Origin: Pardosa pseudoannulata
Lineage: Eukaryota; Arthropoda; Arachnida; Araneae; Lycosidae
Reading direction: 5' to 3'
NCBI GenBank assembly: GCA_032207245.1
Contig: CM063500.1
Location: 37,064,987 to 37,128,986 of the forward strand
DNA length: 64,000 bases
The notes beneath the pieces were generated by a model. That model did no database searches and was not told the DNA's origin. It saw nothing but the letters and a program-made list of their open reading frames with translations. Position 1 is the first letter of the stretch; every line of letters starts with the position of its first letter. Of this stretch, positions 12,292-24,453 are shown piece after piece. Both the position numbers and the translations under genes were made by a program.

Positions 12292-13484
12292 CAGTGGCGT
12301 GCGGTCCATATGTGCAGGGTGTGCACTGCACACCCTGGCAAAATTATGAGGGACAATACTTTTCTGCACCTATGTCTAACTATCTTTATATGATATATAT
12401 TATTTATAATATATTCAAATATGTTGATTTGCTTGCTTGTATTCCCGCAGTGCGTGCGGTACTAGGTGCTGCACCACGTAGCGCGTAAATGGACATAGGA
12501 AGTTCTGATGTGTACACATTGCGCACTAAATTGAAAATCACGCTTTATATGTATATGCTACTGGAGAAGAACATCATACTATGGCACTTAGGCAAGTGCA
12601 GCTACTTTTCCTGCACTTCGCAATCAAGATCATCAGAAGGTACGATTTATTAAGCGTTGTAATAGAGCGGGGACATTTTTTTGGTTTTTTAACTGATTAA
12701 CTGGCCATACAATTTTGCAGACGGTTAATTTTTAAATTTATATATTGTAAGATTTTTTTTCATGGAAATATAAAAGAAGTAATTCATCAATATAAAGTGA
12801 AATGTTTTAGAGTGGTAAATTAATTTCGGTGATGTATTATATTTATTGAATTATTTAGCTGAAAAATAATGTTTTGTTTTAAAGATACTATTTTTAATAG
12901 AACAGTCCAATTTTTACCATTCATTGTGTCTAACAGACAGTGCATAAGTTATATTATGTAACACTATATCCCTGGATTTGATTTTAAAAACTGTCAAGAT
13001 GTTTTTCGCAGAATATATGATTTTCAAATGTTAAAAACAATTAATAAATATAATTTAATCCACTGACCGAACGAGAAACAGTTCTCTCTATTGTGCCAGC
13101 GTGCAGCAAATATCCTCTGCACGTGGAATAGACGTTCGGTTTGTCGGCACCGCAGCGGAGGGCGCCATGTGGTGCTACGTTTGCTGAACATATAAGTTTT
13201 TCGTGGAAGCCCGAAGCGTTGCTTTTTCGACGCCGATATGACACTATACAGCAAAAGACATGATTTTTGCTTCAGTGCTAGTAGAATTCTCATAAGTTTA
13301 GCTGTTTTTATAGTTATAACTTGACTACTCGTATTTAAATATTTTATTTATTGCAATCTTTAAATTTATACATAATAATTAACCCGTTTCAGAATGAAGA
13401 ACTCAGATGTCTTAATAATTAAAGATTTATTGGAAAATCCATGTTCTCTGCACACCCTGTATGAAAACCTACCGCACGCCACTG
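12292..13484. mobile_element. hAT-superfamily derivative, 1,193 bp
   Basis: The terminal inverted repeats are CAGTGGCGTGCGGT at 12292 and ACCGCACGCCACTG ending at 13484. The target duplication ATACATAC is exact on both sides (12284-12291 and 13485-13492). An 8-bp duplication and CAGNGGCG-type ends are typical of hAT elements. Just inside, CTGCACACCCTG occurs near both ends in direct orientation, and the left copy is also part of a local palindrome (GTGTGCACTGCACAC). No hAT transposase domain is visible; the 89- and 67-codon minus-strand frames at 13024-13293 do not match one. The element is probably an internally deleted non-autonomous copy whose precise duplication suggests fairly recent insertion. 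Confidence 0.88.
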
Positions 13485-13504
13485 ATACATACATATATAC
13501 ACAC

Positions 13505-14789
13505 ACTAAAATACCAATATGACCTACGATGCTCACATATTTAATTTTAGTTTTTTATTATAAATCAAACATACACTAAAACTTTGTCAAGAATTTATTA
13601 AACTAGACAAATGGTGAATAAGCCAAGTATTTATTAATACAGTAAATATGCTATAGTATCTATTATACAGGACTGCAAAAGCCTTATTCCTCTTCCCTAT
13701 CTGATCAGTTGAAGTTTAACGCTCTTTCAAGTTACTTAATGTTTAGTGTTTTGTATATTACTTAGTGTTAATAAGAAATAATGTGATTAAAAGCATACAT
13801 AAGCATTTAAAATAAATCCATGTGTTTATATTACGAATTATTTTATTTATGAATGCATTTATTTATCAGACAACTCTTTTTTACATTATATTAATCTTGT
13901 TTTATACTTATACTCAAATTAATTTCATGCATGTAATTCTTCTTTAAACCTTTTAAGATTTAAAAGTCAGTAACTCTTTTCATAATTTTTTGTAAATCAC
14001 GAATCTTTAGGAATAAATTCTTTACTTAATTCTTATAGACTTCTAATCCTTTATTTTGCAAAAGAATACACAGATTAAAAAGTGATACTTTAGGATTATT
14101 TTAAATAAAATCTTTTAAATACAATTTAGTTATTTAGTTAATTTATTTCACTTATAGTTAGTTTTATCTTTAACAATCATTTATTAATTGATGAAACATA
14201 TTAATTCTTTAAATGTATTGTTGCTGATATATATAATATTTTCAATTATCTAAAACAGAAAAAAATCCCTTTTAACATTTTATTAAAGCGTGTATGATAA
14301 TTAGCTTTTTGACTGACTATTAAAATTTTAAACGATTTACGAAGGGATATTTGTGTACATGTGCTTTAATTTTCATTTGAGTTTGGTTAAGCATCATTTA
14401 AGTATTATATATTCTAGATTTCTGTTTTTCCATTGCATCAATACACCAAAATTTGTAATTTATAATAAAAAAGGACTTCGCTTCTAACTTTTGGTTTGTT
14501 CACTACTCAACTCGAGACAACTCAACTTCTAAGATGTTTACTTTTGCAATCTGATTCCATTCGTTTTGTTTCTATATGACGTGTTCGAGATGACTATGAC
14601 AGTGCTGTGGTGTAGCACATTGCATTGTTATTTCAAAGACATTCATAACCCAAAGTTGCTTTATATTGATTTTAATTATTGTATAATACCACTGATCTAT
14701 ATTACAATGCTCAAAATTAGAACAAATAACAAGAAAATATGCAAAAAATATATATAAAAAATTAAAAAGTAAAAGAAGCACTCCACGTG
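13505..14789. other. AT-rich sequence, nothing recognised
   Basis: No satellite period, long open frame or transposon end is seen. The two overlapping short frames at 14566-14781 on opposite strands are low-complexity and look like chance. Confidence 0.5.
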
Positions 14790-15540
14790 CTACGCCTCAA
14801 AAAAAATTTTTTTTGCCAATATCCAAGAGAACGCTGCATTCTTTTCCTTCCTTCTGTTTACTAAGGTAACCCTATACTTTTTCCATTATCCTGTTCGTTG
14901 TTCCATTGTCCTTTTTGCAATGCGTCCTTTTCCGGCTCTGCCCAGAAGGATCGGGAATCCAAGGATGGTCCTGAATCGCCTCCTGGAGACCAATCACAAT
15001 TCTCTAAAACTTGGTGAAGTTTAAGTGAAATTATTTTCACTGGTCACACCACACGCGTCCTCGAGTCGCGAAAAAAACTTGGGCATTCAACCCACGTGTG
15101 AGTGCGGCGAGAAAATCAGTTTCGCAAACCTTTTCCAAACATAACTGCACTCTCACAGACAGCACAAAACAAATCTCGAAAACATGTATTTGAATCATTT
15201 TGATACGTTAAAACAACTGTTTCTGGGGCTTTCCAATGTTCCTTAATTTTGTGTGATGCCAGGCAAATTTGTATTAACCATCTGTTCGCACGTACAATTC
15301 CGAGACCGATAATAACTTCAAAGCGGTTGGTAACCCCTCCAAAAACGCTCCGAAAATGGATGTAATTACATTTCTGCCAGTGCTTTACCCCATGGAATTT
15401 TGCGTTAGGAGGGCCAGGTCGATTGTTTAGGAACTTCTTTTTGACTAACCCATTTATTGAGGGACGCAGCCCTACCCCGTGACGCACTAAGACGCTTATA
15501 CTTTTTCATGGCTTCGTAAAACAGTCACCCTTATTTCGTA
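14790..15540. other. GC-richer island with an unassigned 123-codon open frame
   Basis: Base composition rises sharply compared with flanking DNA. The minus strand has an open frame of 123 codons at 15116-15487 with balanced amino-acid use and five cysteines. I recognise no domain, transposase motif or signal peptide, and no partner frame continues it on either side. It could be a single exon, a fragment of a retroelement, or chance in a GC-richer tract. No terminal repeats or target duplication could be found around the island. Confidence 0.3.
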
Positions 15541-16660
15541 TTTCATTTGCGCGAACAGATGTATCTCTAATTGCACCATACTTAAATATCTTGGATGACT
15601 TTCGCTTTAAAAGACTTTTTTTCTCAAAGACTACTTTTAAGTTATTTTCCATTATTTCTTAAGGTAAACTTGACGAGTTTTATGTGTACGCAAAATTAAA
15701 ATCTGTAATATCTTTATATGTCTATTTATTATCGCTTGGGTGCCAATATTTTTTCTACTCGACTAAAGGTGAAAAAAATGTTAGATCGCTTTGGCCACTG
15801 ACACAGTAAACCTTAATCGGGTTTTTTGGAGACTTTTTTCCATGTGTTCGAACAGAGGGTTCAATTCGCTGTCGAACTACCGTTTTTTATAATTCTGAGT
15901 TAATTCGGAATCGATATAATTCTTTTTAAAGTATATATAATATAAGAGTATAAAAGTACTTGAAAATAAAAGCCATTTCAAGGTAACAGTCTTCTTGAAA
16001 TTTTTAAGTCAATGTGAAACTGAGGGGAGATATTATACACTTTAAATAAGCCAAATAAACTTTGTTAATTCTTATGAATTGATAATTTAGAATTTGGAAT
16101 TACAGTTAAACAACTATCAAATTTAAAGAGAAACACTTGAATTTCTTCATTATAGAATCAAAGACATCTAATGCGAATATGATTTTTGCGCAAATCAAAA
16201 TCTGTAATATGTAATACATAAAAAATCTTAATGAATGAACAGCATATTAAATAAAAAAAGAATATGTTGTCGTGTAGTTCTCGTTTATATTTGGGTATTA
16301 ACCTCTGATCAAATGAATAGTGGTATTTATTTTGGTTGCGTTGTGTGAAAATATTTTAGTACTAAATTAAACCACAGGTTTTGAGAAACTACAGACATGA
16401 AATATGAAAATAAACTAAAAGCTGAATGACAAGCCTCTGAAACCAGCTTAAAATAAAAAAAGTAAATATATTATAATGATATACATATATATATATACAT
16501 CTATGTACACACAATCTGATTCTATCTTCATAATTTTTACTTTAGAAACACCTTCAAATTAGGTGCCACTCTAATTTAGTTCTGACAATATTTTTTCAAC
16601 ACTTAGGTAAATATGTAAATATAAGAGAGAGGACCTAATCTCAATTTCAAATATATGCAA
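15541..16660. other. AT-rich sequence, nothing recognised
   Basis: No coding region, repeat period or element ends were found here. Confidence 0.5.
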
Positions 16661-16673
16661 TAGGTTGTACCGT

Positions 16674-17253
16674 TGTAAGTTAATATGGTATGCCCGGAAC
16701 ACTGCTGGTTGAGGTCTGATTAGGATTGGGTATGTATGGATCTTCCGTCAGTCTGGTCAGGAGCTTCCTTCTGAGTGTTTGGGGTGCGGCCGTAATATTT
16801 GATACAGAAACACTGCTGGTAGTCGCTAGATTTTCTGAACGTTTTCGGAGTCTCTGTCGAACTCAAGGCTATTCTCTTTGGACTCTATAAGTCTCAGTGT
16901 CACAGTCGTCTCCTCCGACTTCTGACCTCTCTGCTCTCCTTGATTCAACTCCACTCTCGAACACCTCCCATCGGACTTGTCTCCTCGACTGGACTCTCGA
17001 ACACCTCTCTTTTTTAGATTTTCCTTATTTAATTAATTTCATCTTTGTCCCCTCTTTCTTCTTATCATCCAGTCGGGATAGTTGTAAAAATCTAATTGGT
17101 CTGCTTAACCCCGCTTTGAGACCGCCAACGTGGAATATCTTATTACTTCTAATTGGGCACTGTCCCTTAGGGACTCATAAATAACTCCACAAAGTTACAT
17201 TCTAACAGACGGGATTCTAATCTGGGACTGGGATCAGAACCCCGCCCTATACT
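16674..17253 (+). mobile_element. Probable solo LTR, 580 bp
   Basis: A GC-richer block begins TGTAAGTTAATATGG and is flanked by an exact 5-base repeat ACCGT (16669-16673 and 17254-17258). It contains a TATA motif (CTATAAGTCTC, 16884) about one third of the way in, followed by a pyrimidine-rich stretch, as in the U3-R-U5 order of Gypsy-type LTRs. No gag or pol follows. The right end is TATACT rather than the usual CA, so one end base may have mutated or the boundary may be off by a few bases. The 95-codon frame at 16897-17184 lies inside it and is not a gene. Confidence 0.55.
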
Positions 17254-17315
17254 ACCGTACAAGACAACAATATCTGTTGAATATAATTTTATGGTTCTCT
17301 GTCCTTTACAAAAGA

Positions 17316-17399
17316 TGTGATGAGGTCAGATTTAGATCCCGAGCATGTTACTCGTATAAATGAATCAATTATATTACTGATCTAAATCGCCTCATCACA
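17316..17399. repeat. Inverted repeat, ~20-bp arms, ~40-base loop
   Basis: TGTGATGAGG followed by GATTTAGATC on the left (17316-17338) is matched by GATCTAAATC followed by CCTCATCACA on the right (17379-17399), with 2-3 unmatched bases in the middle of the stem. It may be a miniature element or a DNA hairpin. No target duplication is evident. Confidence 0.7.
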
Positions 17400-17402
17400 C
17401 AT

Positions 17403-18248
17403 GTGATTTTTAATGTTTTTATGATTTATAGTTTCATTCTCATCTCTAATGTGTTCTATGAGAAATCCTGTAATGTCCTGATAAGCAAACGCTTCTTATC
17501 CTGACAAAAAATCAGGAAATTTATAAACTGTAAAATATTATTTATCCCAACAATGGAATAAGGTAAATATTTTAGCATTTTTTACCCCAAATGCTTTAAT
17601 ATTTCATCGCCGTGACATTTAGTGGTAAGGTAGGAAGGGGGAAATTTTTATTCCTTCATACACATACGGTTTTTAAAAAAATCTGCATCATAACTTGCAT
17701 TATATAGCACTCCATTTCCAATTATTTTTAGTTTATCCGAGACACAAGTTGGGGATAACTTGTTTCCTCAACTCATCAAACTTTGACAGCTGGAATGAAA
17801 CTAACGTTATTAGTGTTGTTATTGTTGTTTCTAATGCCACATGGACGAGCCAAGCATGAGGGTTCACGAAGTGTCCTCAAGCATTAAGACAAAGTGTGAG
17901 ACTTTCATTTATCGATCACCTCTAGGCTGAAAAGTGACTTTGCTTAGTAGGCCCCCGTAATTTATAAGCAGGGATCAAACAGTTTACCCGCAGATTTGGC
18001 CTGCCACTTCAAGAGGTGTCGTTTGAGAACAATGAGTACATTGTGACCATGAACATATTTTACACCCCCCAGTCACCATTAATGAATGCGGTTTATTTTA
18101 AGCTAAGTTGACTGCCGAAAGCGCAAATCTCTTGTTCCATAATAGTTCCAGTTACATGCAGACTGAGCTACCGCGGTCTGAAACTAACGTTTATACATCA
18201 TTGTTATAAATCAGAAACTTTAATAAATTTGTATATATTCCATACATT
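17403..18248. other. Moderate-GC single-copy sequence, nothing recognised
   Basis: The part near 17830-18180 has a more even base composition than its surroundings but no long open frame or element ends. Confidence 0.45.
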
Positions 18249-18496
18249 TGAATATCGTTCTCAGTCAATTCTTTTCCATATTTTTGTTGTTGCCCCTTTT
18301 GAATAGAAATATGCAGAAATATATATAATCCAGGATTTTTAAAATGGCCCGTTACATTTCATTATTGTCCCTATTATTTTTATTCCCCTCATGGGGATAT
18401 TGGATGCCTATATGGTGGTCTCATTATAAAATGGTAATATAATGTGAGGCTGAGTAGCGGCCACTGTTAATACTGGTAAATGCCTATGGATTGGGA

Positions 18497-18666
18497 TGGT
18501 TTGGAGCGCTACGGTCTACTGTTTTGCACACGAGGGGTAATGAGACCGGGACCTACTGCTTAAAGCCGATTCCGAACGGCTACGAACATAAATGCCATAG
18601 TGGGATTCGAACCCACGCACTCCGGTACCGACGATCAGCGCCCTAACTAATCGCTCAACGTTCGGG
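18497..18666 (-). mobile_element. tRNA-derived SINE, 170 bp
   Basis: On the minus strand the element starts CCCGAACGTTGAGCGATTAG, with a D-arm-like A-box region, then a perfect RNA polymerase III B box GGTTCGAATCC within GTGGGTTCGAATCCCAC, then a unique tail ending AGCGCTCCAAACCA. A 12-base target duplication TATGGATTGGGA flanks it (18485-18496 and 18667-18678). The family recurs at 21553, 28355, 45488 and 61100. The 98-codon frame at 18516-18812 overlaps it and is not a gene. The tRNA of origin was not identified. Confidence 0.85.
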
Positions 18667-19547
18667 TATGGATTGGGAAGAAACAAAAAATAAAGTGATA
18701 TAAATGAAATGCATTTGTCATTTTTTTGCAATTTCCATACAGTGCATATCCTGATTTTAATAAATTTTAAGTTTTGTATGGCACCGTTATCATAAAATAC
18801 ATCACTAATCAATCGTAATTATAGATGTATTATGTACCATAATGTATCATGTACCTAACCGTACCATGTTTTGAAATGAATTGTTTCAGCTTACGGTTTG
18901 AAACATCTTATCTATTTTCATGCCAACTATTTTCATTGAACTACATAAATAGATTTATAAGATTTAAAACAAATAATTAAAAGACATGTTTTAAAGAAAC
19001 TAAAAACTCATTTGCCGTTTAAACTTATACTGCTAAAATGTGATTCGTTTATATCATAAATTTTATTTTTGGTAGAACAAAAAAAGGAATTTTTTTTTAA
19101 TTCAGTCATTTTGCAAATCCCTGGAACCCTTAAATAAAAATTTTAAAAATACTAATTATTAAACACTAAATATTGTAGGCTATGAAAATCCGAGATATAA
19201 AGTAACTGATTAAAGGAAAATAATGTCAAAGTCTACTGACGTAAAGAGAATTTGCTTTCCGGAAACTAACTCTCGTGGAATAGAAATCGGATTAAACCTG
19301 TTCCAACAGTTCGTGACAAACTTACCTGTGTAACTCTAGTTCTAACTTCGGAAAACATCGATGTTGAGTTAACTACAAGTTCGTGTTTCAGATTAAAATC
19401 ACTCAGGATTCTCAATCAATGGAAACTCCTGTGTATTATGAGGAAAATATATCTATCAAAAACTACTAAGTGCCCATGTTTTTGCTCATGTTTATACACA
19501 GAGTAATATTTTAATTTTATAAAAACTGCCCTATGCACTCAATTTAA

Positions 19548-20303
19548 CCCCTAAATGCACAGGTTTTTTTTAAAGGCTAGCAAAATTCAAATTTTTAAAT
19601 TTAACCCTTTATTTGGAAAAAAATAAACATTCTGAATTGAAACAAATACTGAAATAAGAATGTTTGATTGTTTCTAACACTCAAAAAACATTTGTTTTCA
19701 TAAAGTGTGACTAGTTTATGAGAATAAATATTAATAATTATATTAAAATTATAAGATTTCTTTAACACTTTATTTTTTAAAGTTTGTATGGCACAGCATA
19801 AAAGACCAAATTAAGGGGTAAAAACACAATTTAGAACGTTGTCTTGCCAAGAAAATTACAAAAGACAAATGTAATCAAAATTTTTATTGCAATTTTGGAT
19901 TTTAATAACATTGCAGAAAATAGTTGAATATTGTAATATTACACACACATCGACTTTTTTTTATCTTTTTTTTTTCGAATTCCCATTTCTGAATAAACAT
20001 TATTATCAGTAAAATACTTATTTATACTTTTAAAACATAAATAATAACAATACTAGTATTTATAAAATTAATCAAAATTTTCTTTTGTGTAATATATTTC
20101 GAGACAAGGTGCTGCACATATCCCAACATTGCAACTATTACACATGTAACGACTTTCTTTTCTTTTCCTTTTTTTACTATCTCTTTTAGCACAACACACA
20201 GCTCAATTCATACAACAGTACATAGCAGCTCGAATTATCTCGTGTGTGCACAGTTTGGCAAGTTTAGAGCGCTCGAGTGAACTCGAGCGTGCACGTTAAG
20301 GGC
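19548..20303 (-). mobile_element. piggyBac-superfamily derivative, 756 bp
   Basis: TTAA flanks both ends (19544-19547 and 20304-20307). The inner ends are inverted: left CCCCTAAATGCACAGG, right (reverse complement) GCCCTTAACGTGCACGC. The paralogous unit 2 is unoccupied at about 22605, where CAATATAAAAA matches the joined flanks CAATTTAAAAA. The minus strand keeps the transposase C-terminus about 100-235 bases inside the right end. The rest of the gene has been lost. It is a different lineage from the element at 6612 because the terminal repeats and the cysteine spacing differ. Confidence 0.85.
20068..20202 (-). pseudogene. piggyBac transposase C-terminal cysteine-rich remnant
   Basis: The minus-strand frame reads AVCCAKRDSKKRKRKESRYM followed by CNSC, then GICAAPCLEIYYT, and stops at 20068-20070. 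This is the conserved tail of piggyBac transposases: a Cys pair, a basic KxRKESRY-type linker, C-x2-C, C-x3-C and a Glu-x-Tyr end. An in-frame stop (20203-20205) cuts it off upstream, and only about 80 bases separate that from the start side of the element, so the catalytic DDD domain is deleted. The tail sits in the correct orientation relative to the element ends. It cannot encode an active enzyme. Confidence 0.8.
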
Positions 20304-21299
20304 TTAAAAAGAAAACAACATAATAATCTTAATATAAAGTCTGAATGGTGAAAACTTTATATGAATTCTAAAACAACTCTTAAAACATGACATTCTACAT
20401 TTATAGAGTTTATAGATTTCTGTGGTTTTCTTGTTAGTATTTAACTCCTTGAGTACATTATGCATTAATGAATATTCTCACACATTTCCTTAGAATTTAC
20501 TATCCCAATGTTTTTTCTATACATTTCATTATTTTTTAGACTAATCTCTATTTGTTCCATATCGTTTGCAGTGAGAAAATAAATGGCAAAGACTGATTCA
20601 AAGTCGGCAGGATTTTTATTGCATATTTATAAACACATTTAAAATGGTTGAATTTATCAGTTATGGTAACTGTGAACAAATAGATACAAGGGTTTATAAT
20701 GAATACACAGAAATCACAGAATTCTTAAACGCTACTTACTTAAAAATAATTATCAGCCTTTTTAAAATTATATACCTAAATATGTAAAGATCCTAAGTCG
20801 AAAAATAAGAAATTAAATAAAATCCTCATTTTAAAAGGATATTCATTTTGATTGCTATTTTTCCAATAAATCCTGCTGCATTTGATGGTTTTTGGGTGGC
20901 AAATAAACCTGTAACGAAGAATATACAATTTATTATAAACAAACAAATGTCCCACTAACTAAAAAGTATATTTAAAACACAATAATATTTATAACATAAG
21001 ATTTAATAAGTAAAATACTTTTTTACATATTGTTTTTCATAACTGACTGACACTTTTTATCAGCAGTCTACAGTCATAAAATGTTGGTACTCACTGTTAC
21101 AGAGGATGCTCGCAGGATAGTTCTAGTATAAGTTTCAAAAAAGAGTTCACAAATTGTAACTACCCCATTTAATCTTTAGTTGCCGAAATTGATCACATGT
21201 TCAATGAATTCGGATAATAATAATAGCTTTTTCATCCACTGAACAAGTGATCAGTTTAGGCAACTTAGTCCTTTAGCATGAAATACAACCCATTATATA

Positions 21300-23661
21300 T
21301 GGAATATCGTTTGAAGTCAATTCTACTCCATATTTTGGTTGTTGCCCCTTTTGAATAGAAATATGCAGAAATATATATAATCCAGAAATTTTAAAATGGC
21401 CGGTTACATTTCATTATTGTCCCTATTATTTTTACTCTCCTCATGGGGTATAATATTGTATGCCTATATGGTGGTCTCATTATAAAATGGTAATATAATG
21501 TGAGGCTGAGTAGCGGCCACTGTTAATACTGGTAAATGCCTATGGATTGGGATGGTTTGGAGCGCTACGGTCTACTGTTTTGCACACGAGGGGTAATGAG
21601 ACCGGGACCTACTGCTTAAAGCCGATTCCGAACGGCTACGAACATAAATGCCATAGTGGGATTCGAACCCACGAACTCCGGTACCGACGATCAGCGCCCT
21701 AACTAATCGCTCAACGTTCGGGTATGGATAAGGAAAGAAACAAAAAATAAAGTGATATAAATGAAATGCATTTGTCATTTTTTTGCAATTTCTATACAGT
21801 GCATATCCTGATTTTAATTAATTTTAAGTTTTGTATGGCACCGTTATCATAAAATACATCACTAATCAATCGCAATTATAGTTGAATTATGTACCATAAT
21901 GTATCATGTACCTAACCGTACCATGTTTTGAAATGAATTGTTTCAGCTTACGGTTTGAAACATCTTATCTATTTTCATGCCAACTATTTTCATTGAACTA
22001 CATAAATAGATTTATAAGATTTAAAACAAATAATTAAAAGACATGTTTTAATGAAACTAAAAACTCATTTGCTGCTTAAGCACTTATACTGCTAAAATGT
22101 GATTCGTTTATATCATAAATTTTATTTTTGGTAGAACAAAAAAAGGAATTTTTTTTTTAAATTACGTCATTTTGCAAATCCCTAGAACCCTTAAATAAAA
22201 TTTTTAAAAATACTAATTATTAAACACTAAATATTGTAGGCTATGAAAATCCGAGATATAAAGTAACTGATTAAAGGAAAATAATGTCAAAGTCTACTGA
22301 CGTAAAGAGAATTTGCTTTCCGGAAACTAACTCTCGTGGAATAGAAATCGGATTAAACCTGTTCCAACAGTTCGTGACAAACTTACCTGTGTAACTCTAG
22401 TTCTAACTTCGGAAAACATCGATGTTGAGTTAACTACAAGTTCGTGTTTCAGATTAAAATCACTCAGGATTCTCAATCAATGGAAGGATCTGTGTGTTAT
22501 CAGGAAAATGCATCGATCAAAAACTACTAAATGCCCATGTTTTTGCTCCTGTTTAAAGATAGAGCAGTACTTTGTTTTATAAAAAAAAGACATATACACT
22601 CAATATAAAAAACAAAAACAACATAAAAATCTTAATATAATGTCTGAACTCTGAAAAATTATATGAATGCTAAAACTGCTCATATAGCAGAAGATTCTAC
22701 ATTTATAATTTTTATTTATTTATTTCCATATTTTTCTTATTATTATTTAACTCCTGGAGCACATTATGCATCTATGAATGTTTTAACACACTTCTTTAGA
22801 ATGTATTGCCCTAATGTTTTTCTATACATTCAATTATTTTTACGGGGAATCCTTGTCTGTTTATATCATTTGCAGTAGCAAAATAAGTGACAAAGATTGT
22901 TTCAAAGTCGGCAGGATTTTATTAGAATTAGAAGTTTTAAATATTTATAAACACAGTGAAAATGGTCAAATATATGTGATATGAACTATGAACAAATAAA
23001 TACAGGGCCTTATTGTAAATGCTCAGAAATTACAGAATTTTTAAACGGCACTTACTTAAAAATAATCCTCGTCCTTTTTAAAAATGCATATCTAAATATG
23101 TAAAGAACATTCGTCGAAAAATAATAAATTGAATAGAAATTCTAATTTTTAAAAAGATGTACATTTTGAATTTTATTTTTTCATTAAATCATACTGCAAT
23201 GAACATTAGATCCTACTACATTGATGATGTTTGGGTCGAAAAATCAAACCTGTAACCACGAATACACAATTTATTAAAAAAGAAACAACAGAAAATGCTC
23301 CACTAATTAAAATTATATTTAAAATACAATAATACTTATAACATAAGATTTAATATGTAAAATACTTGTTTACATATTGTTTTCCGTAACTTACTGAGGC
23401 TTGTCCGAGATTTTTTTCTTTTTATCGGCAGTCTACAGTCATAAAATGTTGGTACTCACTGTTACAGAGGATGCTAGCTGGATAGTTCTAGTATAAGTTT
23501 CACAAAAGAGTTCACAAATTGTAACTACCCCATTTAAACTTTAGTTGCCGAAATTGATCACATGTTCAATGAATTCGGATAATAATAATAGCATTTTAAT
23601 CCACTGAACAAGTGATCAGTTTAGGCAATTTAGTCCTTTAGCATGAAATACAACCCATTAA
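21300..23661. repeat. Tandem segmental duplication, unit 2 (~2.36 kb)
   Basis: This direct repeat of 18250-21299 ends with CAACCCATTAAATAT. It lacks the 756-bp piggyBac insertion and retains the SINE with its degraded target duplication. The 71-codon frame at 22663-22878 is AT-rich chance. Confidence 0.9.
21553..21722 (-). mobile_element. tRNA-derived SINE, 170 bp (duplicated copy)
   Basis: Same element as 18497-18666, copied with its host segment. The B box and tail are intact. The flanking repeat is TATGGATTGGGA on the left and TATGGATAAGGA on the right, so the right copy has mutated since duplication. It is not an independent insertion. Confidence 0.85.
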
Positions 23662-24451
23662 ATATAGTTGTATATCATACTAAAGGTCTAGCAAATTAAG
23701 AAATGTAGAATAGCTTCTGTAAATTTTGAATTTTCCCCATTAATATTTTAAAATATACTACATATTTATCACATGGTCAACACAAAGTTTTTCAATCACT
23801 TACTTATTTTCGTGAAATAAACTGTGTATAAGTTGGAATAAATTATAATCTAATGTTTTGCTAAAATACTTTCTTAACTTATTATTTAAACTATACTAGT
23901 TATTACCCATCAAAAGACAATTGGTTTTTCATTAATCTAATGGGAAAGATTGAAGTAGTAGTTTGTTCTTAAACATTATCTATAGGAAAAGCCTTGTGCA
24001 GATATATGTGTAGATATGTTTCATTTGATCAAGTTATTTGCAATTATCAACAAATTTATTACGCTGACTGTGGGAAGTCTTTCATACATTTTTGCAGTTT
24101 AATACTGGCTTGCGTTGTGCTTTTAACGCTGTTTTATGAAACGTATCGGGGAAATTGAATCTGCTTGTAACATACAAAGTATGGGTACTGTTAGGAGAGT
24201 AGAATGTCAAACCTCTAATTCTCTAAATTTTTCAGTATTGTACATCATATGTAATTTGAAATTAAAATAGCTTTAAAAATCATTTTCAAATGAAACGAGA
24301 TGAACGGTGTCGATGACGGTGACGGACAGAAGGTGAATAATTATATACCATGAAAGATAGTTGATACATAATTATTAAAATGATTAATCAATATTCTTGT
24401 AATTCTGTATAAGGCTTGAGATTATGGAACCATCATCTTAACGACAGTATC
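23662..24451. other. AT-rich sequence, nothing recognised
   Basis: Unique-looking sequence between the tandem duplication and the Tc1-like element. Near 24300-24340 there is a short GGTGNCGATGACGG-type imperfect repeat. Confidence 0.5.
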
Positions 24452-24453
24452 TA

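Larger units (their letters stand above)
18250..21299. repeat. Tandem segmental duplication, unit 1 (~3.05 kb)
   Basis: The unit runs from GAATATCGTTCTCAGTCAA to CAACCCATTATATAT and is repeated immediately downstream. The first ~1.2 kb of the two units (to about 19440 here) is nearly identical, including a SINE with the same flanks; later parts are more diverged. Unit 1 alone contains the piggyBac derivative at 19548-20303. Confidence 0.9.

Noticed and set aside
13024..13293. 89- and 67-codon frames in the hAT element as a transposase
   Set aside because: No BED-type zinc finger or hAT C-terminal dimerisation motif can be seen.
16897..17184. 95-codon open frame, Ser/Leu-rich
   Set aside because: It lies inside the probable solo LTR and has no recognised domain.
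18590..18625. Possible true tRNA gene (perfect B box)
   Set aside because: No acceptor stem or anticodon arm could be closed, and the sequence has SINE tail and target duplication.
18516..18812. 98-codon minus-strand frame (and 21572-21778)
   Set aside because: Both are read through the SINE and its flank; the Arg/Ser-rich part is the tRNA-derived region.
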